Source: Pseudomonadota bacterium (GTDB lineage: Bacteria; Pseudomonadota; Alphaproteobacteria; Reyranellales; Reyranellaceae). Taken from it: a DNA stretch of 64,000 bases. Below, piece after piece: positions 7,324 through 15,983 of this stretch. How positions within the stretch are numbered: the stretch's first letter is position 1; each line of letters opens with the position of its first letter. A model generated the notes under the pieces. The model was given only the letters and a program-made list of their open reading frames with translations. It did no database searches and was not told the origin of the DNA. Location of the stretch: the NCBI GenBank assembly GCA_018240745.1, contig JAFEFF010000216.1, positions 1 through 64,000 of the forward strand, given 5' to 3'. The position numbers and the translations under genes were made by a program.

Positions 7324-8598
7324 TTGACCCGAGGCGGTGCGCTCGCGGTTGGGATTGTGTTCGTTTGCGCGGCAGGTGCGGTCGCTGCAATCGCGTTCGC
7401 GTGGCATCCGGCGATCGACGAGATCACGCCTCCCGCCCCCGGTTCGTTCGACCGCTATCTCGTCGCCGAAGGCGAGGACCTGGCGAACCTCGGCAACTGT
7501 GCCGGCTGCCATACCAGCGAGCCGTCCAGACCGCTGGCCGGCGGACGGGCACTCGATACGCCATTCGGCAAGGTGTTCGCCACCAACATCACGCCCCAGG
7601 CCGACGACGGCATCGGCGCCTGGTCGAGCGAGGCGTTCGGCCGGGCGATGCGGCGTGGCATCGCGCGCGATGGCAGGCAGCTCTATCCCGCCTTCCCCTA
7701 CGATCACTTCACCCATGCGACCGACCATCAGATCGCGGCGCTCTATGCCTGGCTGATGACGCGCCGGCCGATCGCCGGCCGCGCACCCGAGCCGCAGCTC
7801 GCCGGCATCTTCGCCTTTCGGCCGCTGGTCGCGGCCTGGAACCTGCTCTACCTCGACGAAGGTCCGTTGCCGACCGATGGCTCGCGGCCGAGCCAATGGA
7901 ACCGCGGGCGCGTGCTGGCCGAGGGGCTGGGCCATTGCAGCGGGTGCCACACGCCGCGCGATCGTTTCGGCGCCGAGGACGTCGCGCGTGCCTACGACGG
8001 CGCCTGGACCGAAGGCTGGTACGCGCCGCCGCTCAACGCGCATTCGCCGGCCGTGCAGCCATGGACCCCGGAGGAACTACAGACCTATCTGCACACCGGG
8101 CTCGCGCCCCATCACGCGGCCGCCGCAGGGCCGATGGCCAGCGTCACGCGCGCGCTCGCGCAGGTCCCGGAGGAGGATGTACGCGCGATCGCTGTGTACA
8201 TCTCCTCGCTGATGGCCGACGCGCCGGCGAGCAAGCAGGACAAGCCGCAGCCGGTCGACCGCCTGGCCGTCGCGCAACAGCAGCATCCCGAGGCCGCGAC
8301 GCTCTATGCCGGCGCCTGCGCGACCTGCCACGATCCCGGTGCGCCGATGATGCAGCAGGGCCGTCCCGTTCTTTCCTGGGCCACGCCGTTGCATGAGGCC
8401 AGTCCGCACGACACGGTGCGCGTCATCATGCAGGGCCTGACGCCGCCGGGCGGCTCGTCGGGGCCGACCATGCCAGCCTATGCCGACATGCTGAGCGACC
8501 AGCAGGTGCAGGACCTCGCCGCCTACCTGCGCACGCGCTTCACCGACAAGCCCGCCTGGTCGGACGTCCCGGCCGCCGTTGCGGAGGCGCGCAAATGA
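7324..8598 (+). CDS. Triheme cytochrome c subunit of a membrane or periplasmic dehydrogenase
   Basis: 424 residues from TTG 7324 (SD GAGGAG at 7312-7317). One N-terminal hydrophobic segment serves as signal or anchor. Three heme c motifs follow: CAGCH (59-63), CSGCH (about 205) and CATCH (about 332), the layout of alcohol dehydrogenase-type cytochrome subunits that pass electrons to the respiratory chain. Its stop overlaps the IorA-like start (ATGA), which makes it the electron acceptor of the molybdenum hydroxylase encoded next. Confidence 0.87.
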   Translation: MTRGGALAVGIVFVCAAGAVAAIAFAWHPAIDEITPPAPGSFDRYLVAEGEDLANLGNCAGCHTSEPSRPLAGGRALDTPFGKVFATNITPQADDGIGAWSSEAFGRAMRRGIARDGRQLYPAFPYDHFTHATDHQIAALYAWLMTRRPIAGRAPEPQLAGIFAFRPLVAAWNLLYLDEGPLPTDGSRPSQWNRGRVLAEGLGHCSGCHTPRDRFGAEDVARAYDGAWTEGWYAPPLNAHSPAVQPWTPEELQTYLHTGLAPHHAAAAGPMASVTRALAQVPEEDVRAIAVYISSLMADAPASKQDKPQPVDRLAVAQQQHPEAATLYAGACATCHDPGAPMMQQGRPVLSWATPLHEASPHDTVRVIMQGLTPPGGSSGPTMPAYADMLSDQQVQDLAAYLRTRFTDKPAWSDVPAAVAEARK

Positions 8599-9080
8599 TC
8601 ACGCTCACGGTCAACGGCCAGGCGCATCAGGTCGACGTCGATCCCGATACGCCCTTGCTCTACGTGCTGCGCAACGACCTCGAGCTGAACGCCGCCAAGT
8701 TCGGCTGCGGGCTCGGGCAATGCGGCGCCTGCACCGTCCTGCTCGACGACAAGCCGGTCTTCTCCTGTCTTGTTCCGGTCGCTGCGCTCGGCGCGCGCAA
8801 GGTGCGCACGCTCGAAGGCCTGCCCAAGACCTTGCCTGCGGCCTTCGAGGCCGAGCAGGCGGCACAATGCGGCTACTGCATCGCCGGCATGATCGTGCGC
8901 GCGCAGGCGCTGCTCGAGCGCAATCCGCGGCCGACCGAGAAGGAGATGCGCACTCACATGGCGCCCAATCTCTGCCGCTGCGGCACCCACATGCGCATCC
9001 TGCGCGCCGTGCGCCGCGCCGCCGAGGCGATGGGCGGCGGCGTGCGTGAAGAGGCACGCATCGGGGCGGAGGAGAAATGA
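8595..9080 (+). CDS. iorA: (2Fe-2S)-binding subunit of molybdenum hydroxylase, IorA-like
   Basis: 161 residues. The plant-type cluster ligands read CGCGLGQCGAC...C, and the second, alpha-helical cluster reads CGYC...CRCG, as in small subunits of the xanthine oxidase family and isoquinoline 1-oxidoreductase IorA. It moves electrons from the molybdenum site to the cytochrome. ATGA overlaps link it to both neighbours, implying fixed stoichiometry. Substrate could be an N-heterocycle or an aldehyde. Confidence 0.88.
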   Translation: MITLTVNGQAHQVDVDPDTPLLYVLRNDLELNAAKFGCGLGQCGACTVLLDDKPVFSCLVPVAALGARKVRTLEGLPKTLPAAFEAEQAAQCGYCIAGMIVRAQALLERNPRPTEKEMRTHMAPNLCRCGTHMRILRAVRRAAEAMGGGVREEARIGAEEK

Positions 9081-11314
9081 GCACGCCTCGCAATGCCCTC
9101 GGCCGTCGCGCCTTCCTCGCCAATGCGCTGGTCGTGACCTTCGCCTCGTCGCGCCATGCGCTCGCGCAGGACCAGGACAAGAAGCTGCCGCAGTCGCTCG
9201 CCAGGACCCCGGAGCTCGATGCGTGGATCCGCGTCGGCGCCGACGGCACCATCACGGTCTTCACCGGCAAGGCCGAGCTCGGTCAGGGCATCCGGACCGC
9301 GCTCACCCAGGTGGCCGCACACGAGCTCGCGGTGTCGCCCGGGCAGATCGACCTCGTCACCGCCGATACCGCACGCACGCCCGACGAAGGCGTGACCGCG
9401 GGCAGCCATTCGATGCAGGACAGCGGCACTGCCATCCTGAACGCCGCCGCCAATGTGCGTGCGTTGCTGGCCGAAGCCGCATCGTGGCAGTTCGCCATCG
9501 CCCCTTCCCGCATCGAGATGCGCGACGGCGCGGCCCACGCCCCCGACGGCCGCCAAATCGGCTACGGCGATCTCGCGGCGTCCCTGTCGCTGGAGGTCGA
9601 GGTCAAGCTCGACATGCCGCGCCGCCACGGTGGCAAGCCGGTGATCGGCCAGAACCTGCCGCGGCTCGATATCCCAGCCAAGGTATCGGGCGGCGAGGCG
9701 TACGTTCAGGACATGCGCCTGCCCGGTATGCTTCACGCCCGTGTGGTGCGCGGTCCGAGCGACGGCACCCGGGTGAAGGCAGCCGACATCGCCGCGGTCG
9801 GGAAGATGCCGGGCGTGGTGAAGATCGTGCGAGACGGCGCCTTCATGGCGGTCGTCGCCGACCAGGAATGGCGCGCGGTGAAGGCGCTGAACCGCGTGCA
9901 GGCTGGCGGCTGGGAACGCCCCTCGCCGCCGATCCCGGCCGCGGACCTTCGCGAGACGATCCATCGTCTGCCGGCGCAGGACGTGCCGATCTTCGACTAT
10001 CCCGGGCCGGCCCCGCCGGCCGACGCCCGCAGCATCCGTGTACGCTACAGCCGGCCGCACCTGATGCACGGCTCGATCGGCCCATCCTGCGCGATGGCGC
10101 TGTGGGAGAACGACGGCATGACGGTGTGGACGCACAGCCAGGGCGTCTACCCGCTACGCAAGGCGCTGGCCGAGCTGCTGAAGCTCGACCTCGAGAAAGT
10201 CCGCTGCATCCATGTCGAGGGCTCGGGCTGCTACGGCCACAACGGCGCCGACGACGTGGCCGCCGATGCCGCCCTCGCCGCGCGCGCCGTGCCGGGCAGC
10301 CCGGTGCGCCTGCAGTGGATGCGCGAGCAGGAGCACGGCTGGGAGCCGCTCGGCTCGGCGATGGTGGTCGAGATGGCGGCCGAGCTCGACGGCAACAAGG
10401 TCGCAAGCTGGCGCCACGACGTGTGGAGCAACACTCACAGCACCCGGCCGCGCACGGCTGGCGGCCTGCTGGCCGGCGGCGAGGTCGATCCGCCATTCGT
10501 GCCGCCCAGGCCCGGGCCGATCCCGATGCCGGAGGGCGGCGGCGGGCGCAATGGCAATCCGATCTACGCGCTGCCCAACGCCCATGGCGTGTTCCACTTC
10601 GTCGAACAGATGCCGGTACGCGTCTCGGCGCTGCGCGGGCTGGGCGCGCAGATGAACGTGTTCGCCATCGAGTCGTTCATGGACGAGCTGGCATTCGCCA
10701 CCGACAACGATCCGGTCGCCTTCCGCCTGGCGTGGCTGAAGGACGAGCGGGCGCGGGAAGTCGTGCAGCGCGCGGCCGACCGTTTCGACTGGCGCAGGCG
10801 CGGCGCCGGAGGCGGCGGCTCGGGAACCGGCTTCGCCTTCGCCCGCTACAAGAACCTCGCAAGCTACTGCGCGGTGGCGATGGAGGTGCGGGTCGATGGC
10901 GACAGTGGCGAGATCCATGTGCCGCGGGTGGTCGCTGCCGTCGACAGCGGCGAGGCGGTCAATCCCGACGGCATCCGCAACCAGATCGAAGGCGGCATCG
11001 TGCAATCGCTGAGCTGGACGACGCGCGAGGCCGTTGCTTTCGACAAGACGCATCGCACCAGCTTCGACTGGAGCGGCTACCCGATCCTGCGCTTTCCCTC
11101 GGTGCCTGGCCGGATCGACGTCGAGGTGATCGACCGGCCGAAACAACCCTTCCTCGGCGCCGGCGAGGCCGCACAAGGACCTGCGTCCGCCGCCCTCGCC
11201 AACGCCGTCGCCCATGCGCTGGGCATGCGGCTGCGCGACATGCCGCTGTCGCCCGAGCGGGTCAAGGCCGCGCTCAGACCCGCCCCCGTCGCTACCAAGC
11301 AGGCTGCCGGATGA
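9077..11314 (+). CDS. iorB: Molybdopterin-binding hydroxylase large subunit, IorB-like
   Basis: 745 residues. The N-terminus has a twin-arginine signal (GRRAFLANALVVTFA followed by ALAQ), so the folded cofactor-loaded enzyme should be exported with its small subunit. Molybdenum hydroxylase segments follow, including GKAELGQGI, GSIGPSCAM and the late LGAGEAAQGPASAALANA with the catalytic Glu. Together with the small subunit and cytochrome it would hydroxylate an aldehyde or heterocycle in the periplasm. The stop overlaps the zwf start (ATGA). Confidence 0.88.
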   Translation: MSTPRNALGRRAFLANALVVTFASSRHALAQDQDKKLPQSLARTPELDAWIRVGADGTITVFTGKAELGQGIRTALTQVAAHELAVSPGQIDLVTADTARTPDEGVTAGSHSMQDSGTAILNAAANVRALLAEAASWQFAIAPSRIEMRDGAAHAPDGRQIGYGDLAASLSLEVEVKLDMPRRHGGKPVIGQNLPRLDIPAKVSGGEAYVQDMRLPGMLHARVVRGPSDGTRVKAADIAAVGKMPGVVKIVRDGAFMAVVADQEWRAVKALNRVQAGGWERPSPPIPAADLRETIHRLPAQDVPIFDYPGPAPPADARSIRVRYSRPHLMHGSIGPSCAMALWENDGMTVWTHSQGVYPLRKALAELLKLDLEKVRCIHVEGSGCYGHNGADDVAADAALAARAVPGSPVRLQWMREQEHGWEPLGSAMVVEMAAELDGNKVASWRHDVWSNTHSTRPRTAGGLLAGGEVDPPFVPPRPGPIPMPEGGGGRNGNPIYALPNAHGVFHFVEQMPVRVSALRGLGAQMNVFAIESFMDELAFATDNDPVAFRLAWLKDERAREVVQRAADRFDWRRRGAGGGGSGTGFAFARYKNLASYCAVAMEVRVDGDSGEIHVPRVVAAVDSGEAVNPDGIRNQIEGGIVQSLSWTTREAVAFDKTHRTSFDWSGYPILRFPSVPGRIDVEVIDRPKQPFLGAGEAAQGPASAALANAVAHALGMRLRDMPLSPERVKAALRPAPVATKQAAG

Positions 11315-12816
11315 CCAACCAATACGACATCGAACCACCGCCACCCTGCACGCTGGTGATCTTCGGGGCGACCGGCGACCTCACCCGTCGCCTGCTGATG
11401 CCGGCGCTACGCAACATGCGCCGTGCAGGGCTGCTGCCGCACGACTTCGCCCTGCTCGGCGTCGCCTCGCGCGATATCGGCGACGACGGCTTCCGAGACC
11501 ATCTGCGCAAGGGCATGGAAGAGTTCAAGGGCGGCACGGACGGCAGCGACATCGACTGGTTCCTCGAGCGAACCTGCTACGTCTCCGGCAAGTTCGAGGA
11601 CGACGGCACCTACCGCGCCATCGCCGACCGGTTGGGCAAGGACCGCAACGCCCTGTTCTATCTCGCCACCCCGCCGTCGGAGTTCTCCGTGGTCGTCGAG
11701 CACCTCGGCAAGGCGAATCTCCTGAAGGAGACCGACGACCATTGGCGGCGCCTGATCATCGAGAAGCCGTTCGGCCACGACCTGCCGTCGGCGATCGCCC
11801 TCAACAAGGACATCCTGAAGGTGGCGCGCGAGGACCAGATCTTCCGCATCGATCACTATCTCGGCAAGGAGACGGTCCAGAACATCATGGTCTTCCGCTT
11901 CTCCAACGGCTTCGTCGAGCCGCTGTGGAACCGCGATCACATCGACCATGTGCAGATCACGGTCGCCGAGACGGTCGGCGTCGAGCAGCGCGGCAAGTCC
12001 TACGACGCCACCGGCGCGCTGCGCGACATGGTGCCCAATCACCTGTTCCAGCTGCTGAGCCTGATCGCCATGGAGCCGCCAGCCTGCCTGGGCGGTGACG
12101 CGCTGCGCAACGAGAAGGCCAAGGTGCTGGACGCCGTGCAGGATTTCCGGCGGCAGAATCGACACCAGAACGTCGTGCGCGGCCAGTACGGCGCAGGCAG
12201 GGTCAATGACAAGCCGGTGGTGGCCTATTGCCAGTCGCCGGACGTGCCGCCCGATTCGACCACCGAGACCTTCGTGGCCATGAAGCTCGGCATCGACAAC
12301 TGGCGCTGGGTCGGCGTGCCCTTCTACCTGCGCACCGGCAAGGCACTGATGCGGCGGCGCACCGAGATCACCATCCAGTTCAAGCAGGCGCCGCTCACCC
12401 TGTTCCGCGGCACGCCGATCGAACACCTGCCGACAAACGACCTCACCCTGCACATCCAGCCGGAGGAAGGGGTGACCCTGCGCTTCGGCGTCAAGGTCCC
12501 GGGACCGGCGGTGGCGATCGACGGCGTCGACATGAAGTTCGGCTACGAGAATGCGTTTCAGCGCATGCCCAGCACCGGCTACGAGACCCTGCTTTACGAT
12601 TCCATGATGGGCGACGGCTCCCTGTTCATGCGCGCCGATACGATCGAAGCCGGCTGGCGGGTGATGCAGCCCGTGCTCGATACCTGGAAGAACGAAGGCC
12701 GTCGCGAGCTACCCATCTATGCGGCCGGCAGCGCGGGGCCGAGCGAGGCCGACGAGTTGATCCGGCGCGATGGGCGACGATGGCGTTCGCTCGACGGCCG
12801 CGGCGACGGCAAATGA
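11311..12816 (+). CDS. zwf: Glucose-6-phosphate 1-dehydrogenase
   Basis: 501 residues. Oxidises glucose 6-phosphate to 6-phosphogluconolactone with NADP (or NAD). The N-terminal nucleotide site reads IFGATGDLTRR, and the active site is RIDHYLGKE with the substrate-binding His and Lys. Length is normal. It is the first of three oxidative pentose-phosphate/Entner-Doudoroff genes in a row (zwf, HAD, pgl). It overlaps iorB by four bases, so it may be read from the same transcript. Confidence 0.95.
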   Translation: MTNQYDIEPPPPCTLVIFGATGDLTRRLLMPALRNMRRAGLLPHDFALLGVASRDIGDDGFRDHLRKGMEEFKGGTDGSDIDWFLERTCYVSGKFEDDGTYRAIADRLGKDRNALFYLATPPSEFSVVVEHLGKANLLKETDDHWRRLIIEKPFGHDLPSAIALNKDILKVAREDQIFRIDHYLGKETVQNIMVFRFSNGFVEPLWNRDHIDHVQITVAETVGVEQRGKSYDATGALRDMVPNHLFQLLSLIAMEPPACLGGDALRNEKAKVLDAVQDFRRQNRHQNVVRGQYGAGRVNDKPVVAYCQSPDVPPDSTTETFVAMKLGIDNWRWVGVPFYLRTGKALMRRRTEITIQFKQAPLTLFRGTPIEHLPTNDLTLHIQPEEGVTLRFGVKVPGPAVAIDGVDMKFGYENAFQRMPSTGYETLLYDSMMGDGSLFMRADTIEAGWRVMQPVLDTWKNEGRRELPIYAAGSAGPSEADELIRRDGRRWRSLDGRGDGK

Positions 12817-13610
12817 AGATATCGGCTGTGATCTCCGACGTCGACGGCACGCTCGTCACGCACGACAAGACCCTGACTCCTGCGACAGTGGCGGCCGTGA
12901 CGGCCCTGCGGGAGCGCGGCATCGCCTTCGCCATCACCAGCGGGCGGCCGCCGCGCGGCATGCGCTTCTTCGTCGAGCCGCTCAGGCTGACGACGCCGAT
13001 CGGTGGCTTCAATGGCGGGCAGATTACCCGGCCCGACATGGCGCCGCTCGAGGAGCATGCGCTGGCGCCCGACACGGCAGGGCAGGCGCACCGGATCCTC
13101 GCCAACAGAAAGATCGATGTCTGGGTGTTCAGCGGCCTCGACTGGCTGCTGACCAATCCCGACGGCCCGTATGTCGGACTGGAGAAGCACACGGTGAAGT
13201 TCGAACCGACCGTGGTGAAGAACCTCGAGCCGGCGCTCGGCACGGCCTACAAGGTGGTTGGCGTCAGCGAAGACCGCGAGCTGCTGAAGCGCTGCGAGGC
13301 CGACATGCAGGCAGCACTCGGCCCGGGCGCTTCGGTGTCGCGCTCGCAGCCCTACTATCTCGATATCACCCATCCCCAGGCCAACAAGGGCGCTGCGGTC
13401 CGCAACATGGCGGCGCTGATGAATGTCCCGATGAGCGAGGTCGCGGTGATCGGCGACAACTACAACGACCTCGCCATGTTCGGGCAAAGCGACTTCAGCA
13501 TCGCCATGGGCAACGCGCCCGACGACGTGAAGAAGAAGGCGCGCTTCGTCACCGGCAGCAACGACGCCGACGGCCTCGCCGAGGCGGTTCACAGGTACTT
13601 CCTCAAATGA
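12813..13610 (+). CDS. HAD family hydrolase (Cof-type, IIB cap)
   Basis: 265 residues. HAD motif I is SDVDGTL with the nucleophilic Asp, motif II is TSGRPPRG, and motif IV is VIGDNYNDLAMF. The large central cap is of the Cof type, typical for sugar phosphate phosphatases. It is wedged between zwf and pgl with ATGA overlaps at both ends. A housekeeping role on sugar phosphates of that route is inference. Confidence 0.88.
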   Translation: MKISAVISDVDGTLVTHDKTLTPATVAAVTALRERGIAFAITSGRPPRGMRFFVEPLRLTTPIGGFNGGQITRPDMAPLEEHALAPDTAGQAHRILANRKIDVWVFSGLDWLLTNPDGPYVGLEKHTVKFEPTVVKNLEPALGTAYKVVGVSEDRELLKRCEADMQAALGPGASVSRSQPYYLDITHPQANKGAAVRNMAALMNVPMSEVAVIGDNYNDLAMFGQSDFSIAMGNAPDDVKKKARFVTGSNDADGLAEAVHRYFLK

Positions 13611-14320
13611 CCCCGAACCTCGAAGTCCTTCCCGATCTGGACGCGCTTGCGGCGCGGGCCGCCGACCTGATCATGGGCATCTCCAAAGCGAAGCCGCGCG
13701 TGGCGATAGCCTTGTCGGGCGGCTCGACTCCCCGCCCCATCTATCGGCTTCTCGCGAGTCCGCCGCGACTCGAAGCCTTCCCCTGGGCGCAGGTCCACTG
13801 GTTCTGGGGCGACGAGCGCTTCGTGCCGCCCGATGATCCGGCCAGCAACTACCGCATGGCCCGGGAGGAGATGCTGGCACGCGCGCCGGTGCCCGCGGAC
13901 CATATCCATCCCATGCCGACTGTCGGCCTCTCGCCCGAGGCGGCGGCGGTGGCCTACGAGCGCACGCTGAGGGAATTCTACGGCGCCGACAGCCTCGCGA
14001 CCGAACGGCCGTTGTTCGATCTCAATCTGCTGGGGCTCGGCACCAACGGGCACACCGCCTCGCTGTTTCCCGGCATGCCGGTGTTGGAGGAGCGGCAGCG
14101 CTGGGTCGGCACCATGCACGATCCCCAGGCCGGCACGCGCATCACCCTCACCTATCCGGCGCTGGAGAGCAGCCGCGAGACCGTCTTCGTGGTCGCCGGC
14201 GCGGAGAAGAAGACGGTGCTGCGCAAGGTGCTCGATGGCGACCGGGCCCTGCCCGCCGCCCGGCTGCGGCCTCAGGGCTCGCTGCGCTTTCTCGCCGATC
14301 GCGCCGCGGGCTCGGAATAG
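13607..14320 (+). CDS. pgl: 6-phosphogluconolactonase
   Basis: 237 residues. Hydrolyses the lactone made by Zwf to 6-phosphogluconate. Family signatures are clear: ALSGGSTPRPIY, WGDERFVPP and LGLGTNGHTASLFPG. Its start overlaps the HAD stop, and 15 bases separate it from the ROK kinase. Confidence 0.94.
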   Translation: MTPNLEVLPDLDALAARAADLIMGISKAKPRVAIALSGGSTPRPIYRLLASPPRLEAFPWAQVHWFWGDERFVPPDDPASNYRMAREEMLARAPVPADHIHPMPTVGLSPEAAAVAYERTLREFYGADSLATERPLFDLNLLGLGTNGHTASLFPGMPVLEERQRWVGTMHDPQAGTRITLTYPALESSRETVFVVAGAEKKTVLRKVLDGDRALPAARLRPQGSLRFLADRAAGSE

Positions 14321-14335
14321 GAAGGTGATCGAACG

Positions 14336-15052
14336 ATGAGCGGTCCGTACACCCTTGCGATCGATATCGGCGGTACCGGCCTGAAGGCCGCCGTGCTCGA
14401 TGCCGAAGGCCACATGCTGGAGAAGCGCGTCCGCGTGCGGACGCCGGACGACGCAACGCCCAAGGCGGTAATCGATGCGCTCACCAAGCTGATCGAGCCA
14501 TTGCCCTCCTTCGACCGCATCTCGATCGGCTTCCCCGGCGTGGTCCGCCGCGGCACGGTGCTGACCGCACCCAACCTCGGGACCAGGAAGTGGAAGGGCT
14601 TCGCCCTGCAGGATGCCCTCTCCGATCTGTTCGGCAAGCCGGCGCGGCTGGAGAACGACGCGGAGGTGGCGGGGCTCGGCGTGATCGCCGGCCAGGGGCT
14701 CGAGGTCGTCGTCACGCTCGGTACCGGCTTCGGCACCGCCATCTTCAGCGACGGCCGCATCTCGCCGCACCTCGAACTGGCGCACCATCCGATCCACAAG
14801 ACGCTGACCTACGACCAATATGTCGGCGACGCCGCGCTCGAGGAGGTCGGCCGCAAGAAGTGGCAGCGGCGGGTGCTGAAGGTGATCGCCGTGCTGCGCG
14901 TCCTGCTGAACTTCGACAGGCTGCATATCGGCGGCGGCAATGCCCGCCTGCTCGACTTCAAGTTGCCGAAGAACGTCGACCTCGTCTCCAACGACGAAGG
15001 CATCATCGGCGGCATCAAGCTCTGGGACGACACCATCTGGCACGCCCGCTAG
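14336..15052 (+). CDS. ppgK: ROK family glucokinase, polyphosphate glucokinase-like
   Basis: 238 residues. The phosphate loop is AIDIGGTGLKAAV, then SIGFPGVV, LENDAEVAG and VVTLGTGFGTAIF. The segment LELAHHPIHKTLTYDQYVG matches polyphosphate glucokinases better than Glk, so polyphosphate and/or ATP may be the donor. It would feed glucose into Zwf-Pgl encoded just upstream. The ROK zinc cysteine cluster is absent, as usual for this subgroup. Donor preference is inference. Confidence 0.82.
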   Translation: MSGPYTLAIDIGGTGLKAAVLDAEGHMLEKRVRVRTPDDATPKAVIDALTKLIEPLPSFDRISIGFPGVVRRGTVLTAPNLGTRKWKGFALQDALSDLFGKPARLENDAEVAGLGVIAGQGLEVVVTLGTGFGTAIFSDGRISPHLELAHHPIHKTLTYDQYVGDAALEEVGRKKWQRRVLKVIAVLRVLLNFDRLHIGGGNARLLDFKLPKNVDLVSNDEGIIGGIKLWDDTIWHAR

Positions 15053-15076
15053 ATCGATCTCCGGATGAATGGAATC

Positions 15077-15163
15077 GCGCCACTCCGCGGCGCTCATGCT
15101 CATCCGGACCGCGGACCGGGAGATCCGCGGTCCGCATGAATCCGAGCGCCCGCGGAGTAGCGC
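15077..15163. repeat. Repeat family A, imperfect inverted repeat
   Basis: The left arm starts GCGCCACTCCGCGGCGC (15077-15093) and continues TCATGCTC, then GGACCGCG. The right arm is the imperfect reverse complement, ending CGCGGAGTAGCGC at 15163. The same order of blocks occurs at 42612-42760. It occupies most of the 217-base gap between ppgK and gntK, where nothing else is seen. Confidence 0.75.
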
Positions 15164-15269
15164 ACTCCCACCTCGCCAGCGTTGCGACTGAAGAGTTCCC
15201 TCGAGAAATTTTCGGGATGTCGATGCCATCGGCATCGAAGCCGTCCCACGGCGTTGCGCGACGGCGCCG

Positions 15270-15770
15270 CTAGCGGCGGAGCTGGTGCAGGATCTCGGCG
15301 ACGATCCGCTCGGGCGTCCCGCCGACATCGACCACGATCGGCCGCTCGTCGGGGCCCGGCTCCTCGAGGGCGGCGAACTGGCTGTCGAGCAGGCCAACCG
15401 GCATGAAGTGATCGTGGCGCGCGGCCATCCGGTCGTGGATCAGCCGTTGCGAGCCCTTGAGATAGACCAGCCGCACTTCCGGCCGGTCGCCGATGAGGAT
15501 GTCGCGATAGGCGCGCTTCAGCGCCGAGCAGGTGACGACGCCGGCCTTGCCCTCGGTGCGCCATTGGTCGATGCGGGCGGCGATGGCGCGCAGCCATGGC
15601 CAGCGATCCTGGTCGGTGAGCGGCGTGCCGCTTTTCATCTTCTCGACATTGCTGCGCGGATGCAGCTCGTCGCCCTCGAGAAAGGCCACACCGAGTGCAC
15701 CGGCCAGCATGACGGCGATGGTCGTCTTGCCCGAGCCCGAGACGCCCATCACGATGGCGATCGTGTTCAT
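15270..15770 (-). CDS. gntK: Gluconokinase
   Basis: 166 residues. The P-loop is GVSGSGKTT, followed by FLEGDELHPRSNVEKM, the gluconate-binding signature, and CSALKRAYRDIL. It phosphorylates gluconate to 6-phosphogluconate, the same product made by Zwf plus Pgl from the facing operon. Start chosen at 15770 because upstream residues (MIGCPA) are outside the family. Confidence 0.93.
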   Translation of the reverse strand: MNTIAIVMGVSGSGKTTIAVMLAGALGVAFLEGDELHPRSNVEKMKSGTPLTDQDRWPWLRAIAARIDQWRTEGKAGVVTCSALKRAYRDILIGDRPEVRLVYLKGSQRLIHDRMAARHDHFMPVGLLDSQFAALEEPGPDERPIVVDVGGTPERIVAEILHQLRR

Positions 15771-15983
15771 TGCCGGACAGCCTATCAATGAGTTCGGTCG
15801 ACCGCCATTTCGCCGGCGGCAGCCGCGACAGCAACCTGCGTATCGAGATCATGGGCGGCATCACTCGTTCCTGACGGCCGCCTGCCTGCTGGTTGTGATC
15901 GCCTCGCTGCCGGCAAGCAGCGGCATGGAGCGGGCGATCCCGCTCGGCTACACCTTCTTGACCATGGTCGGCGGGAAGCACTG

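Noticed and set aside
9046..12816. A 1256-codon open frame joining sequence upstream with zwf
   Set aside because: Only the last 501 codons (zwf) are protein-like. The first part is an off-frame shadow of the IorB gene, rich in Arg and Ala, so it is not a fusion protein.
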